Assembly: GCA_045612485.1 (NCBI GenBank)
Contig: JAZKZE010000165.1
Span: 1-51,287, forward strand
Source of the DNA: RGIG5327 sp045612485
Lineage (GTDB): Bacteria > Verrucomicrobiota > Lentisphaeria > Victivallales > UBA1829
Reading direction: 5' to 3'
Length of the DNA: 51,287 nucleotides
Part shown: one piece after another, positions 21,910 to 31,392 of the stretch
Numbering within the stretch: position 1 is the first letter of the stretch
How the letters are laid out: every line of letters starts with the position of its first letter
Made by a program: the position numbers and the translations under genes
The notes under the pieces: model-generated
What the model saw: the letters and a program-made list of their open reading frames with translations, nothing else
Told to the model about the DNA's origin: nothing
Database searches by the model: none

Positions 21910-24387
21910 ATGAAAAATGTATTGAAAAATCTTCTGGCATTTGTTTTCTGTGCCGGGATGATCTCCACCCTTTGCGGGGCAGATTTCTTCCTCTACAAAA
22001 ACAAACAGCCCCAGGCAGTGATCGTTGCCTCCAAAGCCGACAAAGGCAAATTGCAGGGAAAGGTCAATTACCTGAATAGCGAACTGAAAAAACATGGACT
22101 TGACGCCCTTCCCTACGGCCTCAAAAGAGTTGCCGGAAAAGGTACGATTGAGCTGGTTCTCCATAACGAACCCTCTCCCCTGAAGATGTTTGATTTTGTT
22201 ATCGACTTTCCTGCAAAAAATACCATGCGGATCACGGGAAATTCCGACAGTGCCATTCATTTTGCATTCAATCATATTCTTGATAAATATGCGGGCCGCC
22301 GCATCTATCTGGCAAAGTCTGAAGTTGTCAAAGGGGAACTTAATGACTATCCTGCCGTTAAAGACCTGAAGATCCCCGCCGTAAAATTCAGCGACGGGCC
22401 CTCCTTCCCCATCCGTTTCACCGGCTCCCGGGGCGTAAACTGGAATCATGGATGCCTGTACTGGGGCGGGCACTTTCTGGGAGCTTTCGCCTTCCCTGTG
22501 GCAAAATATTATGACAACAACTCCTGGCCGGAAGAGATCATGCCCACATTGGGTAACGGGGAAAAATTCAAGATGCCCGTCCCCAAAAAGAAATTGAAAG
22601 AGATCTTTAAGGGCAGAAAAGTTTCCGAAGGACAATATGCCCGTCTTATTGCCGGGATGTTCAATCCCTGCTGGAGTTCCAAAGCTACGGAAGATATCGC
22701 CGTTGCCAATCTTCTGGAAACGATCAAAAAACGCCCTGAACTGAAATCTTATGTCATCGACATCAACGACCTGGGGCAGTGCAAATGCAAGACCTGTCTT
22801 ACCGCCGTCAACGGCAAACGCAATGCAGTCAATCATGCCAATTACTCCGATCTTTACTGGAAATGGGTGAAAAATGTTGCCGACAGGATCAATAAACAAT
22901 ATCCCCATATCATGTTTATGGGTATGGCGTACCGGGAAATGACCGATCCGCCTTCCTTCAAACTGCCCCCCTCCGTCATCGTCTGTGTGTGCTTTGAACT
23001 TTCCCAGACTCTGGATAAGGAAGCTGCCGCAAGACGCCGCAGTCTTATGAAGGAATGGAGCAAAAAGAGCAGTTATATCACCATGTACGGCTATGGTCAC
23101 GGCGGTCTGGACAGCTATTTCCTCCCCCGTATGTACCCCAATCTCCACAATTCCATTCTCAAAGAGTTTTACACATATAATTTGAGAGGCTATCATCACG
23201 AACCCTATTCTGTTGTCACCAGTATCAACGGCCCTGAAAACTTTGTGGTAAGCAGCCTTTTGTGGAACAACAAGGCGGATGTAAAGCAACTTCTTGCCTC
23301 CTGGTACGAAGGAATGGTGGGCAAAAAAGCCGCCCCCTATCTGAAAGAATACTGTGAATTCTGGGAAAAATACTGGACCGGAGAAAATATCCGCAAAACC
23401 CCATGGTTCGCCTCCAATAAGTCCGTTTATTTCTCTCTCGGGGAACACACCCACATCTTTGCCCTGCAAAAAGGCGATATGGCATACTGCCGCAATCTTC
23501 TCAATCAAGTTCTTGCCAATGCGGAAACCCCTGCACAGAAAAAGCGGGCGGAACTTCTTTCAAAGGAATTTGAGTCCTCCGAACTTGCCGCAAAAGTTCT
23601 CTTTGCAGAGATCCTTGAAAATGACGGCAGTGTGAAGGATGCAAAAACTGCCGTTGAGATCATTAAAGCTCTGCCGGAATCCACTGCAAACATGAAAAAA
23701 TTCCTTGCCCATCCTGCCATCAAAGCAGTAAAGAGGAAAGGCAGTGTCTATCAGAGGATCGAAAGTTTCCAGCTTCTCGCCTTTATGAGCATCATGCCTT
23801 ACATCTCCGATCCGGCAGTTGCAGCAGAATTTGCCAAACTCAAAAATGTAAAGGGACTTTCTGAAATCATGCAGGCATGTCTCCGGTACTTTGATAAAGA
23901 AAAACCCATGGTGAACAAATATCCCAACAGTTCCTTTGAAAGCGTCAAATATACCAACAGACTTTTCAAACGGCACATGAATACCAGTGTGAAGCATACT
24001 ACGGAAATTGCCCATACCGGAAAATACTCCATGAGACTTTCCAAAGGCTGGTACTCCTTCCGCGTGGATGCCCTCCCCGGGGAGAAATACCTTGCTGTTG
24101 CGTGGGTCTATACCAATAAACCCAGTGCGGAAGGAAAACTTACCTACCGCCTCGGTCCCTGCCATCTGCACAAAAAGACCGGCCCCCACTTCCTGGAATG
24201 GTACCGTGTGAATGATATGAAAATACCTGCCGGAAAATGGATCCCCCTCATGATCGCAGGGGAAGTTCCCCTTGAACGGACAAGAGGCGGCGGAAAAGGC
24301 AACAGTATCTATCTTTACCTTGAAGTCAATAATTTTGAGGATGATGAATTTATCTTTGTGGATGACATTTCCTTCAGCAAACTGTAA
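21910..24387 (+). CDS. Secreted DUF4838 protein, paralogue
   Basis: An 825-residue exported protein with signal peptide about 1-24 (KNLLAFVFCAGMISTLCGA). It shares the layout of the preceding gene: N-terminal accessory domain, DUF4838 core with NDLGQCKCKTC at about 285-296 followed by AVNGKRNAVNHANYSDLYW, and a C-terminal jelly-roll domain. AAAGGA precedes the start. It is the last gene of the operon and is closed by a strong terminator. The two neighbours are clear duplicates but have diverged well beyond the level of the pilin pair, which suggests different ligands (inference). Confidence 0.85.
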   Translation: MKNVLKNLLAFVFCAGMISTLCGADFFLYKNKQPQAVIVASKADKGKLQGKVNYLNSELKKHGLDALPYGLKRVAGKGTIELVLHNEPSPLKMFDFVIDFPAKNTMRITGNSDSAIHFAFNHILDKYAGRRIYLAKSEVVKGELNDYPAVKDLKIPAVKFSDGPSFPIRFTGSRGVNWNHGCLYWGGHFLGAFAFPVAKYYDNNSWPEEIMPTLGNGEKFKMPVPKKKLKEIFKGRKVSEGQYARLIAGMFNPCWSSKATEDIAVANLLETIKKRPELKSYVIDINDLGQCKCKTCLTAVNGKRNAVNHANYSDLYWKWVKNVADRINKQYPHIMFMGMAYREMTDPPSFKLPPSVIVCVCFELSQTLDKEAAARRRSLMKEWSKKSSYITMYGYGHGGLDSYFLPRMYPNLHNSILKEFYTYNLRGYHHEPYSVVTSINGPENFVVSSLLWNNKADVKQLLASWYEGMVGKKAAPYLKEYCEFWEKYWTGENIRKTPWFASNKSVYFSLGEHTHIFALQKGDMAYCRNLLNQVLANAETPAQKKRAELLSKEFESSELAAKVLFAEILENDGSVKDAKTAVEIIKALPESTANMKKFLAHPAIKAVKRKGSVYQRIESFQLLAFMSIMPYISDPAVAAEFAKLKNVKGLSEIMQACLRYFDKEKPMVNKYPNSSFESVKYTNRLFKRHMNTSVKHTTEIAHTGKYSMRLSKGWYSFRVDALPGEKYLAVAWVYTNKPSAEGKLTYRLGPCHLHKKTGPHFLEWYRVNDMKIPAGKWIPLMIAGEVPLERTRGGGKGNSIYLYLEVNNFEDDEFIFVDDISFSKL

Positions 24388-24415
24388 AAGAAGATCGATT
24401 CTGTAAAAACATATG

Positions 24416-24455
24416 AGGCTGCTGCAACCCGTTAAGGTATTGCAGCAGCCTTTTT
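24416..24455 (+). terminator. Strong terminator closing the pilin-DUF4838 operon
   Basis: GGCTGCTGCAA (24417-24427) pairs perfectly with TTGCAGCAGCC (24440-24450) and is followed by TTTTT. Confidence 0.92.
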
Positions 24456-24570
24456 CTGTCATGGAATGAAGAAAATAAAAGAACATACCCAGGACAGGGA
24501 AACTTGATTTTTTCCTGTTATGTGCTAAATTAGAATAGATTATTTTATTAAAACAAAAAACGGTAACTTT

Positions 24571-26022
24571 ATGCTTTTCAATTCATTGGTTTTTATTATA
24601 TTTCTTGCAGTATTTCTTCTGCTGTGGAACATGGTGAAAAAACATACAGGGCTGCGGTTGTACCTGATTTTCGTATTTTCCTGTGTTTTTTACGGCTGGT
24701 GGGACTGGCGGTTCCTTTTTCTCATCTTCTTTACAGGAACAGTGGATTTCTTCCTTGCACAGGGCATCGCAAAATGTCTGGCATGGGAAAACGAAAAAGC
24801 CGGAAAAAGAGCTGCCGCCTTCCTGCTCTTCCTGTCTGTGGCTACGGGGCTGGGGACGCTTTCCATATTCAAGTATTCCGGATTTTTTGCAGAAGAAATC
24901 AGTTATTTGCTGGGATTGGCGGGAATCCACATTGATCTCAAAAGCCGTATTCCGGAATTCTGTCTGATCCTGCCTGTGGGGATAAGTTTCTATACGTTCC
25001 AGTCGTTAAGTTACACCATTGACATCTACCGTAAAATGCTTGCCCCCACAAAATCCTGGATCCATTATATGGCATATCTCATGCTGTTCCCCCAACTTGT
25101 GGCAGGGCCCATCGTAAGGGCGGTGGATCTTCTGCACAAACTGCTGCTGCCGCCGGCAACCTCCCCGATGATCCAGTATAATGCAGTCAAACTTATCGCA
25201 CTGGGATATTTCAAAAAGTGTTTTCTTGCCGATAATGCCGCCGGCATTGTGGATATGGCATTCAGTCAGAGTCATGTTTATACAGGAAGTTCCACATGGT
25301 TTCTTGTAATGATCCTTTTTTCCATACAGATCTACTGCGATTTCAGCGGCTACAGCGATATTGCCAGAGGGATCATCAAATTCATGGGTTACAGGTTCAA
25401 CCTCAACTTCAATCACCCTTATGCGGCGCACTCCTTACAGGATTTCTGGTCAAGGTGGCACATGTCCCTGTCCGGCTACTTCAGGGATTATGTCTATATT
25501 CCCATGGGTGGCAACAGAAAAGGGAAAGTGAGAACATGCTTCAATCTTTTTGTGACCTTCCTCCTTTCCGGATTGTGGCACGGAGCCGCATTGAATTTTG
25601 TATTCTGGGGCGCATATCACGGAATTCTGCAAGTGGTGGAAAAAGTTACATCTCTTAATAAGTTTCTTTCCGGCAGGAATTCCCTTGTTCTGAAAGTGAT
25701 CTTTACAGCCGTTACGCAGTTGGAAGTGCTTACAGGGTGGGTATTTTTCCGCGCGGCAAACTGGAATGAGGCGATTTACGTTATCTCAAAAATTTTTACT
25801 TTCTCCTCCGAACAGACAAAATTCAAACCTGTTGCCTCTCCTGCTTTACTCATCATCGTGTTCCTTGCAATGGAAATCATCCTTCTGACAAGGGCGGAGG
25901 AAAAACTTATGCACAAGTGGAAATTTTTACGTTCCTGGGAACCTGTGGCTGCAGGTCTGCTTATACTTTTGACAGTTCTTTACCGTGGAGAAGGATATGG
26001 GTTCATCTATTTTCAGTTCTGA
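24571..26022 (+). CDS. MBOAT-family O-acyltransferase (AlgI-like)
   Basis: A 483-residue polytopic membrane protein that transfers acyl (often acetyl) groups across the membrane to extracellular polymers. Motifs are clear: PVGISFYTFQSLSYTIDIYR, MLFPQLVAGPIVR, DFWSRWHMSLSGYFRDYVYI and the catalytic histidine in LLSGLWHGAALNFVFWGAYH. The ribosome-binding site is weak (CGGTAA). Its last codons overlap the start of the SGNH gene by 26 bp, so translation is coupled. AlgI/AlgJ, DltB/DltD and PatA/PatB pairs have this arrangement. The modified polymer is unknown. Confidence 0.93.
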   Translation: MLFNSLVFIIFLAVFLLLWNMVKKHTGLRLYLIFVFSCVFYGWWDWRFLFLIFFTGTVDFFLAQGIAKCLAWENEKAGKRAAAFLLFLSVATGLGTLSIFKYSGFFAEEISYLLGLAGIHIDLKSRIPEFCLILPVGISFYTFQSLSYTIDIYRKMLAPTKSWIHYMAYLMLFPQLVAGPIVRAVDLLHKLLLPPATSPMIQYNAVKLIALGYFKKCFLADNAAGIVDMAFSQSHVYTGSSTWFLVMILFSIQIYCDFSGYSDIARGIIKFMGYRFNLNFNHPYAAHSLQDFWSRWHMSLSGYFRDYVYIPMGGNRKGKVRTCFNLFVTFLLSGLWHGAALNFVFWGAYHGILQVVEKVTSLNKFLSGRNSLVLKVIFTAVTQLEVLTGWVFFRAANWNEAIYVISKIFTFSSEQTKFKPVASPALLIIVFLAMEIILLTRAEEKLMHKWKFLRSWEPVAAGLLILLTVLYRGEGYGFIYFQF

Positions 26023-26947
26023 TAAAAGGGTACATCTGACACTCCTGACCGCATTGGCATCCATCGGGATCTTCATGCTGGTAAATGTGGGCATATATCT
26101 TTATGATGCTGCGAAAAAAGACGGGATCAGGGCAGAAAATATTTTCTGGGAAAAGAAAATAAAGCCCGGAGAAAAATATGACATTGTTTTTCTGGGGGAT
26201 TCCCGCTGTCTTACCGGACTTGTTCCGGAAATTTTCAGCAAAATATTGCAAAAAAGCTCTTTCAATGCCTCGTTTGCCGGAGGAGGGCTGAATTCCTTTG
26301 TTTTCACTCATACAGAGAAAAATATCCTGAGCAGCAACAGTCCCGTGCGCTGTATCGTTCTTTCCATCACCCCTCTTGCCATGTCGAAAAAGGCAAGGGC
26401 AAATGAAAATTATCACAGTATCGTAAAAAGGATGCAGGCAAATTCCACGCTGTACGACAGAATATGCAATATTGTTTTCCGGAGAGTGAACAGCAAAGAA
26501 TCCGCCCGTATTTTCGGAGAAAGAAAAGACCGTCTTGTATTTCATTCCGACGGCTATCTGGAATGTATGGAAAAAGTTAAAGAGAAAGTGCAGAAAAGAA
26601 ATATCAACGGCTACAGGGAATATTTCCGTACGATGGAATTTGCTCCGGAAAGTTTGCAGGAGATCCTTCTTTATACAGCAAAATGGCATAAGGAAAACAT
26701 TCTGGTCTTTGCCTTCCGTCCGCCGACAACTCCCGGAATGGAAGCCCTGGAAAATGAAATGGGGAAATGTGATTTTTCCATTGTTAAAACCATGTTTGAA
26801 AGTGTGGGCGGAGTCTATCTGGATGTGCCGGAACGGGAAAAATACAATGCCTACGATGCCTCCCATCTGGCAAGCGGGGAATCCCGGAAACTTTCCAAAG
26901 TTCTTGCAGAAAAAATCCATGCACATATCAGAAAAAAATTACAGTAA
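25997..26947 (+). CDS. SGNH/DltD-like acyltransferase partner
   Basis: A 316-residue protein with an N-terminal membrane anchor (about residues 16-35) and an extracytoplasmic SGNH-hydrolase-like domain. The nucleophile region IVFLGDSRCL and the DASH pair (YDASHLASGESRKL) near the C terminus supply the serine, aspartate and histidine. The start at 25997 follows GGAGAAGG; an in-frame GTG at 25985 is less likely. Overlap with the MBOAT gene implies that the two work as a pair: MBOAT brings the acyl group out, and this protein places it on a glycan. Confidence 0.85.
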   Translation: MGSSIFSSDKRVHLTLLTALASIGIFMLVNVGIYLYDAAKKDGIRAENIFWEKKIKPGEKYDIVFLGDSRCLTGLVPEIFSKILQKSSFNASFAGGGLNSFVFTHTEKNILSSNSPVRCIVLSITPLAMSKKARANENYHSIVKRMQANSTLYDRICNIVFRRVNSKESARIFGERKDRLVFHSDGYLECMEKVKEKVQKRNINGYREYFRTMEFAPESLQEILLYTAKWHKENILVFAFRPPTTPGMEALENEMGKCDFSIVKTMFESVGGVYLDVPEREKYNAYDASHLASGESRKLSKVLAEKIHAHIRKKLQ

Positions 26948-27089
26948 GTCCCGCTGAAACAAAAGCAAGTTGCTTTTCGGATCGGGGGAATAGCGGAAAA
27001 GGGGCATACTTTCTTCAAACCGGCTGCCCCTGCGGAAAAGACGGTAAAGAAATTGCTGGAATATATTTCACGAAAAAAAAGGAAAATAT
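26948..27089. other. Intergenic region without a gene
   Basis: The only structure I see is AAAAGC-aagtt-GCTTTT (26961-26977), a weak terminator candidate after the SGNH gene. Confidence 0.4.
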
Positions 27090-27118
27090 TTGAAAAAACA
27101 GCATTACCGGAGTATATT
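27090..27118 (+). promoter_or_regulatory. Putative promoter of the aspS operon
   Basis: TTGAAA (27090-27095) and TATATT (27113-27118) are 17 bp apart, about 55 bp before the aspS start codon. Confidence 0.55.
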
Positions 27119-27172
27119 TAAGGAATAAAAATATATATCTATAAAATAAACAGCAATACTGAGGAGAAAAGT

Positions 27173-29056
27173 ATGCACGATTTCAGAACACATACCTGCG
27201 GGCAGCTCCGTCTTGCCAATGCAGGCGAAACAGTCCGGATTTCCGGCTGGATCCACTCTGTCCGCGACCATGGCGGCGTTATTTTTATCGACCTGCGCGA
27301 CCATTACGGCAAAACCCAGGTGGTCATTGACCCCAAGATGGCTTTCTATCAGGAACTGGAAAGATGGAGAGTGGAAACCTGTGTCTGCTTTACCGGTAAA
27401 GTCGTCGCCCGTGCGGCAGAAACCATCAACCCCAAACTGGAAACCGGGGAAATCGAAGTTGCAGCCGAAGAAATGACCATCCTCGGCGAATGTGACACCA
27501 TTCCCTTCCAGATCGCCAAAGATGAGGCTGCTCCTGAAGCATTGCGTCTCAAATACCGTTTTCTGGATCTGCGCAGAGATGAACTGCACAACAAGATCGT
27601 CCTGCGTTCCAAAGTTATTGCAGAATTGCGTAAATGCATGACAGAAATGGGCTTCCTGGAATACCAGACCCCCATTCTCACCAGTTCCTCTCCTGAAGGT
27701 GCCAGAGACTATCTTGTACCCAGCCGTGTCCATCCCGGTAAGTTCTATGCTCTGCCCCAGGCTCCCCAGCAGTTCAAACAGCTTCTTATGGTAGCCGGAT
27801 TCGACCGTTATTTCCAGATCGCGCCCTGTTTCCGCGATGAAGACGCCAGAGCTGACCGCTCTCCCGGTGAATTCTATCAGTTGGATATGGAGATGAGCTT
27901 TGTCAATCAGGAAGATGTTTTTGCTGTACTGGAAAAACTCCTTCCCCATGTATTCAACAAGTTCAGCAACAAGAAATCCGACCCCGCACCCTTTGTGCGT
28001 ATCCCCTACCGGGAAGCCATGTTCAAATACGGTTCCGATAAACCGGACTTGCGCAACCCCCTCTTCATGCAGGATGTTTCCGACATCTTCAAAGAAAGCG
28101 GATTCAATGCTTTTGCCCAGGTTGTGAAGAATGGCGGCGTTGTCCGTGCCATCAAAGTACCCGGGATCGGCGGCAAACAGCCCCGTAAGTTCTACGATGA
28201 TATGATCGCCTTTGCCCAGAGTGTGGGTGCCAAAGGTATGGCATATATCATCTGGACGGAGGAAGGGGAAAAGAGCCCCATCGTGAAGTTTATGAAGGAA
28301 GATGAACTTGCCAGACTGAAAGAGGCAGGAAACATCCAGACCGGCGATGTGATGTTCTTCCTTGCAGATAAAGAAAAGAAAGTACAGGAGATCGGCGGAG
28401 CTGTCCGTACGGAACTGGGCAATAAACTGGGGCTTATCGATCCCAATGTATTCAAGTTCTGCTGGATCGTGGACTTCCCCATGTTCGAGCTGGATGAAGA
28501 GACCAACAAGATCATCTTCAGTCACAACCCCTTCTCCATGCCTCAGGGCGGTATGGATGCACTGATGAATAAAGAACCTCTGGACATCCTTGCATACCAG
28601 TATGACATCGTGGTCAACGGTATCGAGCTTTCCTCCGGAGCTATCCGTAACCACAGACCGGAGATCATGTACAAGGCATTTGAGATCGCCGGTTACGACA
28701 GAAGTGTTGTGGATGAACGCTTCGGCGGTATGATCCAGGCATTCAAACTCGGCGCACCTCCCCACGGAGGTATCGCTCCCGGTGTTGACCGTATGGTCAT
28801 GCTTCTTTCCGATTCCCCCAACATCCGTGAAATCATTGCCTTCCCCTTCAACCAGCAGGCACAGGACCTTATGATGAATGCTCCTGCGGAAGCGGATCTC
28901 AAGCAGTTGCGTGAATTGCGGATCATCCCCGTGGAACCGGAACTCAAGTTTGAAGAAACCTTCAAACGTCTCCGGGCGGAAGCTGCCAAGATCCGTGAAG
29001 TAGCTGCCGCAGCAGAAGCTGCTGCCGGTGCTTCTGCGGAAAACAGCAGCAACTGA
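27173..29056 (+). CDS. aspS: Aspartate--tRNA ligase
   Basis: A 627-residue class II aminoacyl-tRNA synthetase that charges tRNA-Asp. The N-terminal OB-fold anticodon domain (TVRISGWIHSVRDHGGVIF) is followed by the catalytic core with motif 2 FRDEDARADRSPGEF and motif 3 GIAPGVDRMVMLL. The bacterial GAD insertion lies between them. The variant PGEFYQLDMEMSF after motif 2 recalls alphaproteobacterial-type AspRS (from memory, not searched). The last ~25 residues are an alanine-rich tail (AAAAEAAAGASAE). GAGGAG precedes the start. The two tRNA-Asp genes lie 13 kb away. Whether it also charges tRNA-Asn cannot be decided here. Confidence 0.97.
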   Translation: MHDFRTHTCGQLRLANAGETVRISGWIHSVRDHGGVIFIDLRDHYGKTQVVIDPKMAFYQELERWRVETCVCFTGKVVARAAETINPKLETGEIEVAAEEMTILGECDTIPFQIAKDEAAPEALRLKYRFLDLRRDELHNKIVLRSKVIAELRKCMTEMGFLEYQTPILTSSSPEGARDYLVPSRVHPGKFYALPQAPQQFKQLLMVAGFDRYFQIAPCFRDEDARADRSPGEFYQLDMEMSFVNQEDVFAVLEKLLPHVFNKFSNKKSDPAPFVRIPYREAMFKYGSDKPDLRNPLFMQDVSDIFKESGFNAFAQVVKNGGVVRAIKVPGIGGKQPRKFYDDMIAFAQSVGAKGMAYIIWTEEGEKSPIVKFMKEDELARLKEAGNIQTGDVMFFLADKEKKVQEIGGAVRTELGNKLGLIDPNVFKFCWIVDFPMFELDEETNKIIFSHNPFSMPQGGMDALMNKEPLDILAYQYDIVVNGIELSSGAIRNHRPEIMYKAFEIAGYDRSVVDERFGGMIQAFKLGAPPHGGIAPGVDRMVMLLSDSPNIREIIAFPFNQQAQDLMMNAPAEADLKQLRELRIIPVEPELKFEETFKRLRAEAAKIREVAAAAEAAAGASAENSSN

Positions 29057-29070
29057 CGGAATGAATAAAA

Positions 29071-29098
29071 CTGCTCCGGATGAAAAAAGCCGGAGCAG
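29071..29098 (+). terminator. Hairpin after aspS
   Basis: CTGCTCCGG (29071-29079) pairs perfectly with CCGGAGCAG (29090-29098) across a 10-nt loop. There is no good T run, so partial termination or mRNA processing is as likely as full termination. Confidence 0.5.
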
Positions 29099-29163
29099 AG
29101 CATATTTATTCAGGAAAAAACATAAAGGGGAATACTCTCAATACAGCAGGAAGGCAGTTACCT

Positions 29164-29787
29164 ATGACCTACGGGATCAGAAAAAATACGGCAGTAAACA
29201 GAAAGAGAAGCCGTTTTGCCTCTATGGTCCTCCTGCTGATCATCACCCTTTTTTCTGTTGCGGCGACCATAGGTCTTTGGAAAGCCGGCAGATATATTTT
29301 CAGTATTCTTTCCCGGGAAAGCCGTTATGACAGGATCATTGCCGAAGCAGGAAAACGCAACGGAGTGGATCCCTGTTTGATCAAAGCTGTGATCTGGCGG
29401 GAAAGCAAATTCAATGCCGGGGAAAAGGGCGGCAAAGGCGAGATCGGTCTTATGCAGATCATGCCGGGGAGAGCCGCATCAGACTGGGCAAGGGTCAAAA
29501 AATATTCCCTGCCCACTGCCGGAGCATTGTATGACCCGGAACTGAATATTGAGATCGGTTCCTGGTATCTGGGACGGGCATTGCACAGATGGAGCAAGTT
29601 CAGGAACAGTACGGCTCTTGCGTTGTGCGAATACAATGCCGGATTGACCAGAGCAAAAAAGTGGCAGCCGGAAACCGGTGAAGGCGAAGTAATAAGCCGG
29701 ATCAAAATAGCCTCCACGAAACGGTATGTGAAAGATATACTCAAGCGGTACAACAAATATAAAAAGGAGTGGGAGGAACCCCGATGA
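29164..29787 (+). CDS. Membrane-anchored lytic transglycosylase (SLT domain)
   Basis: A 207-residue peptidoglycan-cleaving enzyme. I place the start at 29164 (MTYGIRKN) after AGGAAGG, because the in-frame ATG at 29080 sits in the loop of the hairpin after aspS. Residues about 20-45 are a signal anchor (MVLLLIITLFSVAATIGLW). The goose-lysozyme-like SLT domain follows: catalytic glutamate in IKAVIWRESKFNA, then GEIGLMQIMPGRA and the ALCEYNAG segment. The stop codon overlaps the start of the DUF3047 gene (ATGA). Confidence 0.9.
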   Translation: MTYGIRKNTAVNRKRSRFASMVLLLIITLFSVAATIGLWKAGRYIFSILSRESRYDRIIAEAGKRNGVDPCLIKAVIWRESKFNAGEKGGKGEIGLMQIMPGRAASDWARVKKYSLPTAGALYDPELNIEIGSWYLGRALHRWSKFRNSTALALCEYNAGLTRAKKWQPETGEGEVISRIKIASTKRYVKDILKRYNKYKKEWEEPR

Positions 29788-30503
29788 AAAAAATATTCTT
29801 TTTATTTGTCACTCTGCTGTGCAGTTTTCTTTTCATACCGGAAACAGTTTTTGCCGGTGGCAGGATCCCGGACAGGATCCGTATTGATTTTACTTTCTCA
29901 TCCAAACGCGGCAAAAGTGTTACCGGCGGCTGGCATTACAAAGGAAAGCCGTTTACAAAAGATATTGATTTTTCCGTAGTAACACTGAACGGAGTAAAGG
30001 TTTTGAAAGTTGCCTCCCGGAAAAGTTCCGGAACGATTTTATACGATCTTTCCACCATTGACCTGAAGAAATATCCCCTGATGCGCTGGAAATGGATGGC
30101 GACACGGCTGCCGGAGGGTGCGTGTGCCACAGATCCGAAAAGAGATGATCAGGTTCTTGCCGTATGCGCCGGAGCGGGGCGTCCCCGTACAAATTCTGTA
30201 GCCTTCCGCTGGGAAACAAAAACAGAAAAAGGCAAAAGCGGTCAATCCCGTTACGGCCTGGGAATGGTACAGGTGAACTGGGTTGCAATGCGGAATCAAA
30301 AGGATAAACTCAATACCTGGTATATTGAGGAAGTGGATCTTCTGAAACATCTTCAGCAGCTTTTCCCTGCGGGCATACCGAAAAAAGATCTGGCCTTAAG
30401 TATTACAGGCAACTCCCAGTACACGGGCACCGAATCTCTGGGGTATATAGAATATCTGGAATTTCTGCCGATTTCTGAAAAAGGTAAATTATCGTTACAG
30501 TAA
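29784..30503 (+). CDS. Exported DUF3047-type protein
   Basis: A 239-residue protein with a signal peptide (about 1-25, MKKIFFLFVTLLCSFLFI). The mature part is beta-rich, with features of DUF3047: LRWKWMATRLP-like strand (PLMRWKWMATRLP), DDQVLAVCAGAG and the late SLGYIEYLEFLP. Function is unknown for the family. The start at 29784 follows GGGAGG and overlaps the transglycosylase stop, so the two are translationally coupled and may act together at the envelope. Confidence 0.75.
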   Translation: MKKIFFLFVTLLCSFLFIPETVFAGGRIPDRIRIDFTFSSKRGKSVTGGWHYKGKPFTKDIDFSVVTLNGVKVLKVASRKSSGTILYDLSTIDLKKYPLMRWKWMATRLPEGACATDPKRDDQVLAVCAGAGRPRTNSVAFRWETKTEKGKSGQSRYGLGMVQVNWVAMRNQKDKLNTWYIEEVDLLKHLQQLFPAGIPKKDLALSITGNSQYTGTESLGYIEYLEFLPISEKGKLSLQ

Positions 30504-30540
30504 TATTATTATAAATGTTCAAAAGATAAAAGGAGAAAAA

Positions 30541-31356
30541 ATGAAATTTTATGAAAAACTTGCGGTGGCATGGGAAAAAACAAATTCCCTGGTATGCGTG
30601 GGGCTTGATCCCGACCTGAAAAAACTGCCGGAATGTCTGAAGAATGAAAAATATCCCATCTTCAAATTCAATCAGGCTCTTATTGATGCTACAAAAGATC
30701 ACGCATGCTGTTACAAACCCCAGGCGGCATATTATGCCGGTCAGGGTGCAGATGATGAACTTTTTATGACCATGGAATATCTGAAAGAAGTCTGTCCGGA
30801 TACCCCTGTGATCCTTGACGCCAAAAGAGCGGATATCGGAAATACCACCATGATGTATGCACTGGAAGCCTTTGAACGGTACAAAGCCGATGCTGTAACC
30901 GTCAACCCCTATATGGGAATGGATGCTCTCAAGCCCTTCCTTGATTATGAAGATAAGGGTGTCGTGGTACTTTGCCGTACCTCCAACAAAGGGGCAAAGG
31001 AGATCCAGGAAATGCGTCTTGCCGACGGAAGAGAACTGTATAAATATGTAGCCTCCCTCATTGCCGGTCCCTGGAACTACAATAAGAATACCATGCTGGT
31101 AGCCGGAGCAACCTTCCCGGAAGAACTGGGCGAGATCCGTCAGATCGTGGGAGATACCCCCCTTCTCGTTCCGGGGATCGGAGCGCAGGGCGGAGATCTG
31201 GAAGGTGTATTGAAAAACGGTCTTACCGCCAACAAAACCGGACTTGTCATCAACTCCTCCCGCGGTATCATCTATGCTTCTTCCGGAACAGATTTTGCAG
31301 AAAAAGCACAGGAAGAAGCCCTGAAACTGAAAAATGCCATCAATGCTTTCCGTTGA
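30541..31356 (+). CDS. pyrF: Orotidine 5'-phosphate decarboxylase, long (type 2) form
   Basis: A 271-residue enzyme that converts OMP to UMP, the last step of de novo pyrimidine synthesis. VCVGLDPDLKKLP opens the barrel, and the catalytic signature VILDAKRADIGNT is near residue 88. The phosphate-binding end is PLLVPGIGAQGGDLE. The length fits the ~270-residue subgroup rather than the ~230-residue E. coli type. AAAAGGAG precedes the start. It is one gene in the run from aspS to the aminotransferase. Confidence 0.95.
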   Translation: MKFYEKLAVAWEKTNSLVCVGLDPDLKKLPECLKNEKYPIFKFNQALIDATKDHACCYKPQAAYYAGQGADDELFMTMEYLKEVCPDTPVILDAKRADIGNTTMMYALEAFERYKADAVTVNPYMGMDALKPFLDYEDKGVVVLCRTSNKGAKEIQEMRLADGRELYKYVASLIAGPWNYNKNTMLVAGATFPEELGEIRQIVGDTPLLVPGIGAQGGDLEGVLKNGLTANKTGLVINSSRGIIYASSGTDFAEKAQEEALKLKNAINAFR

Positions 31357-31392
31357 GAAAGCCTGTATAAATCAAAAGCAGAGGAATAAAAA

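Noticed and set aside
29080..29163. Longer N terminus of the lytic transglycosylase
   Set aside because: The ATG at 29080 lies in the loop of a perfect hairpin after aspS, and the added residues are hydrophilic before the signal anchor. The start at 29164 has a ribosome-binding site.
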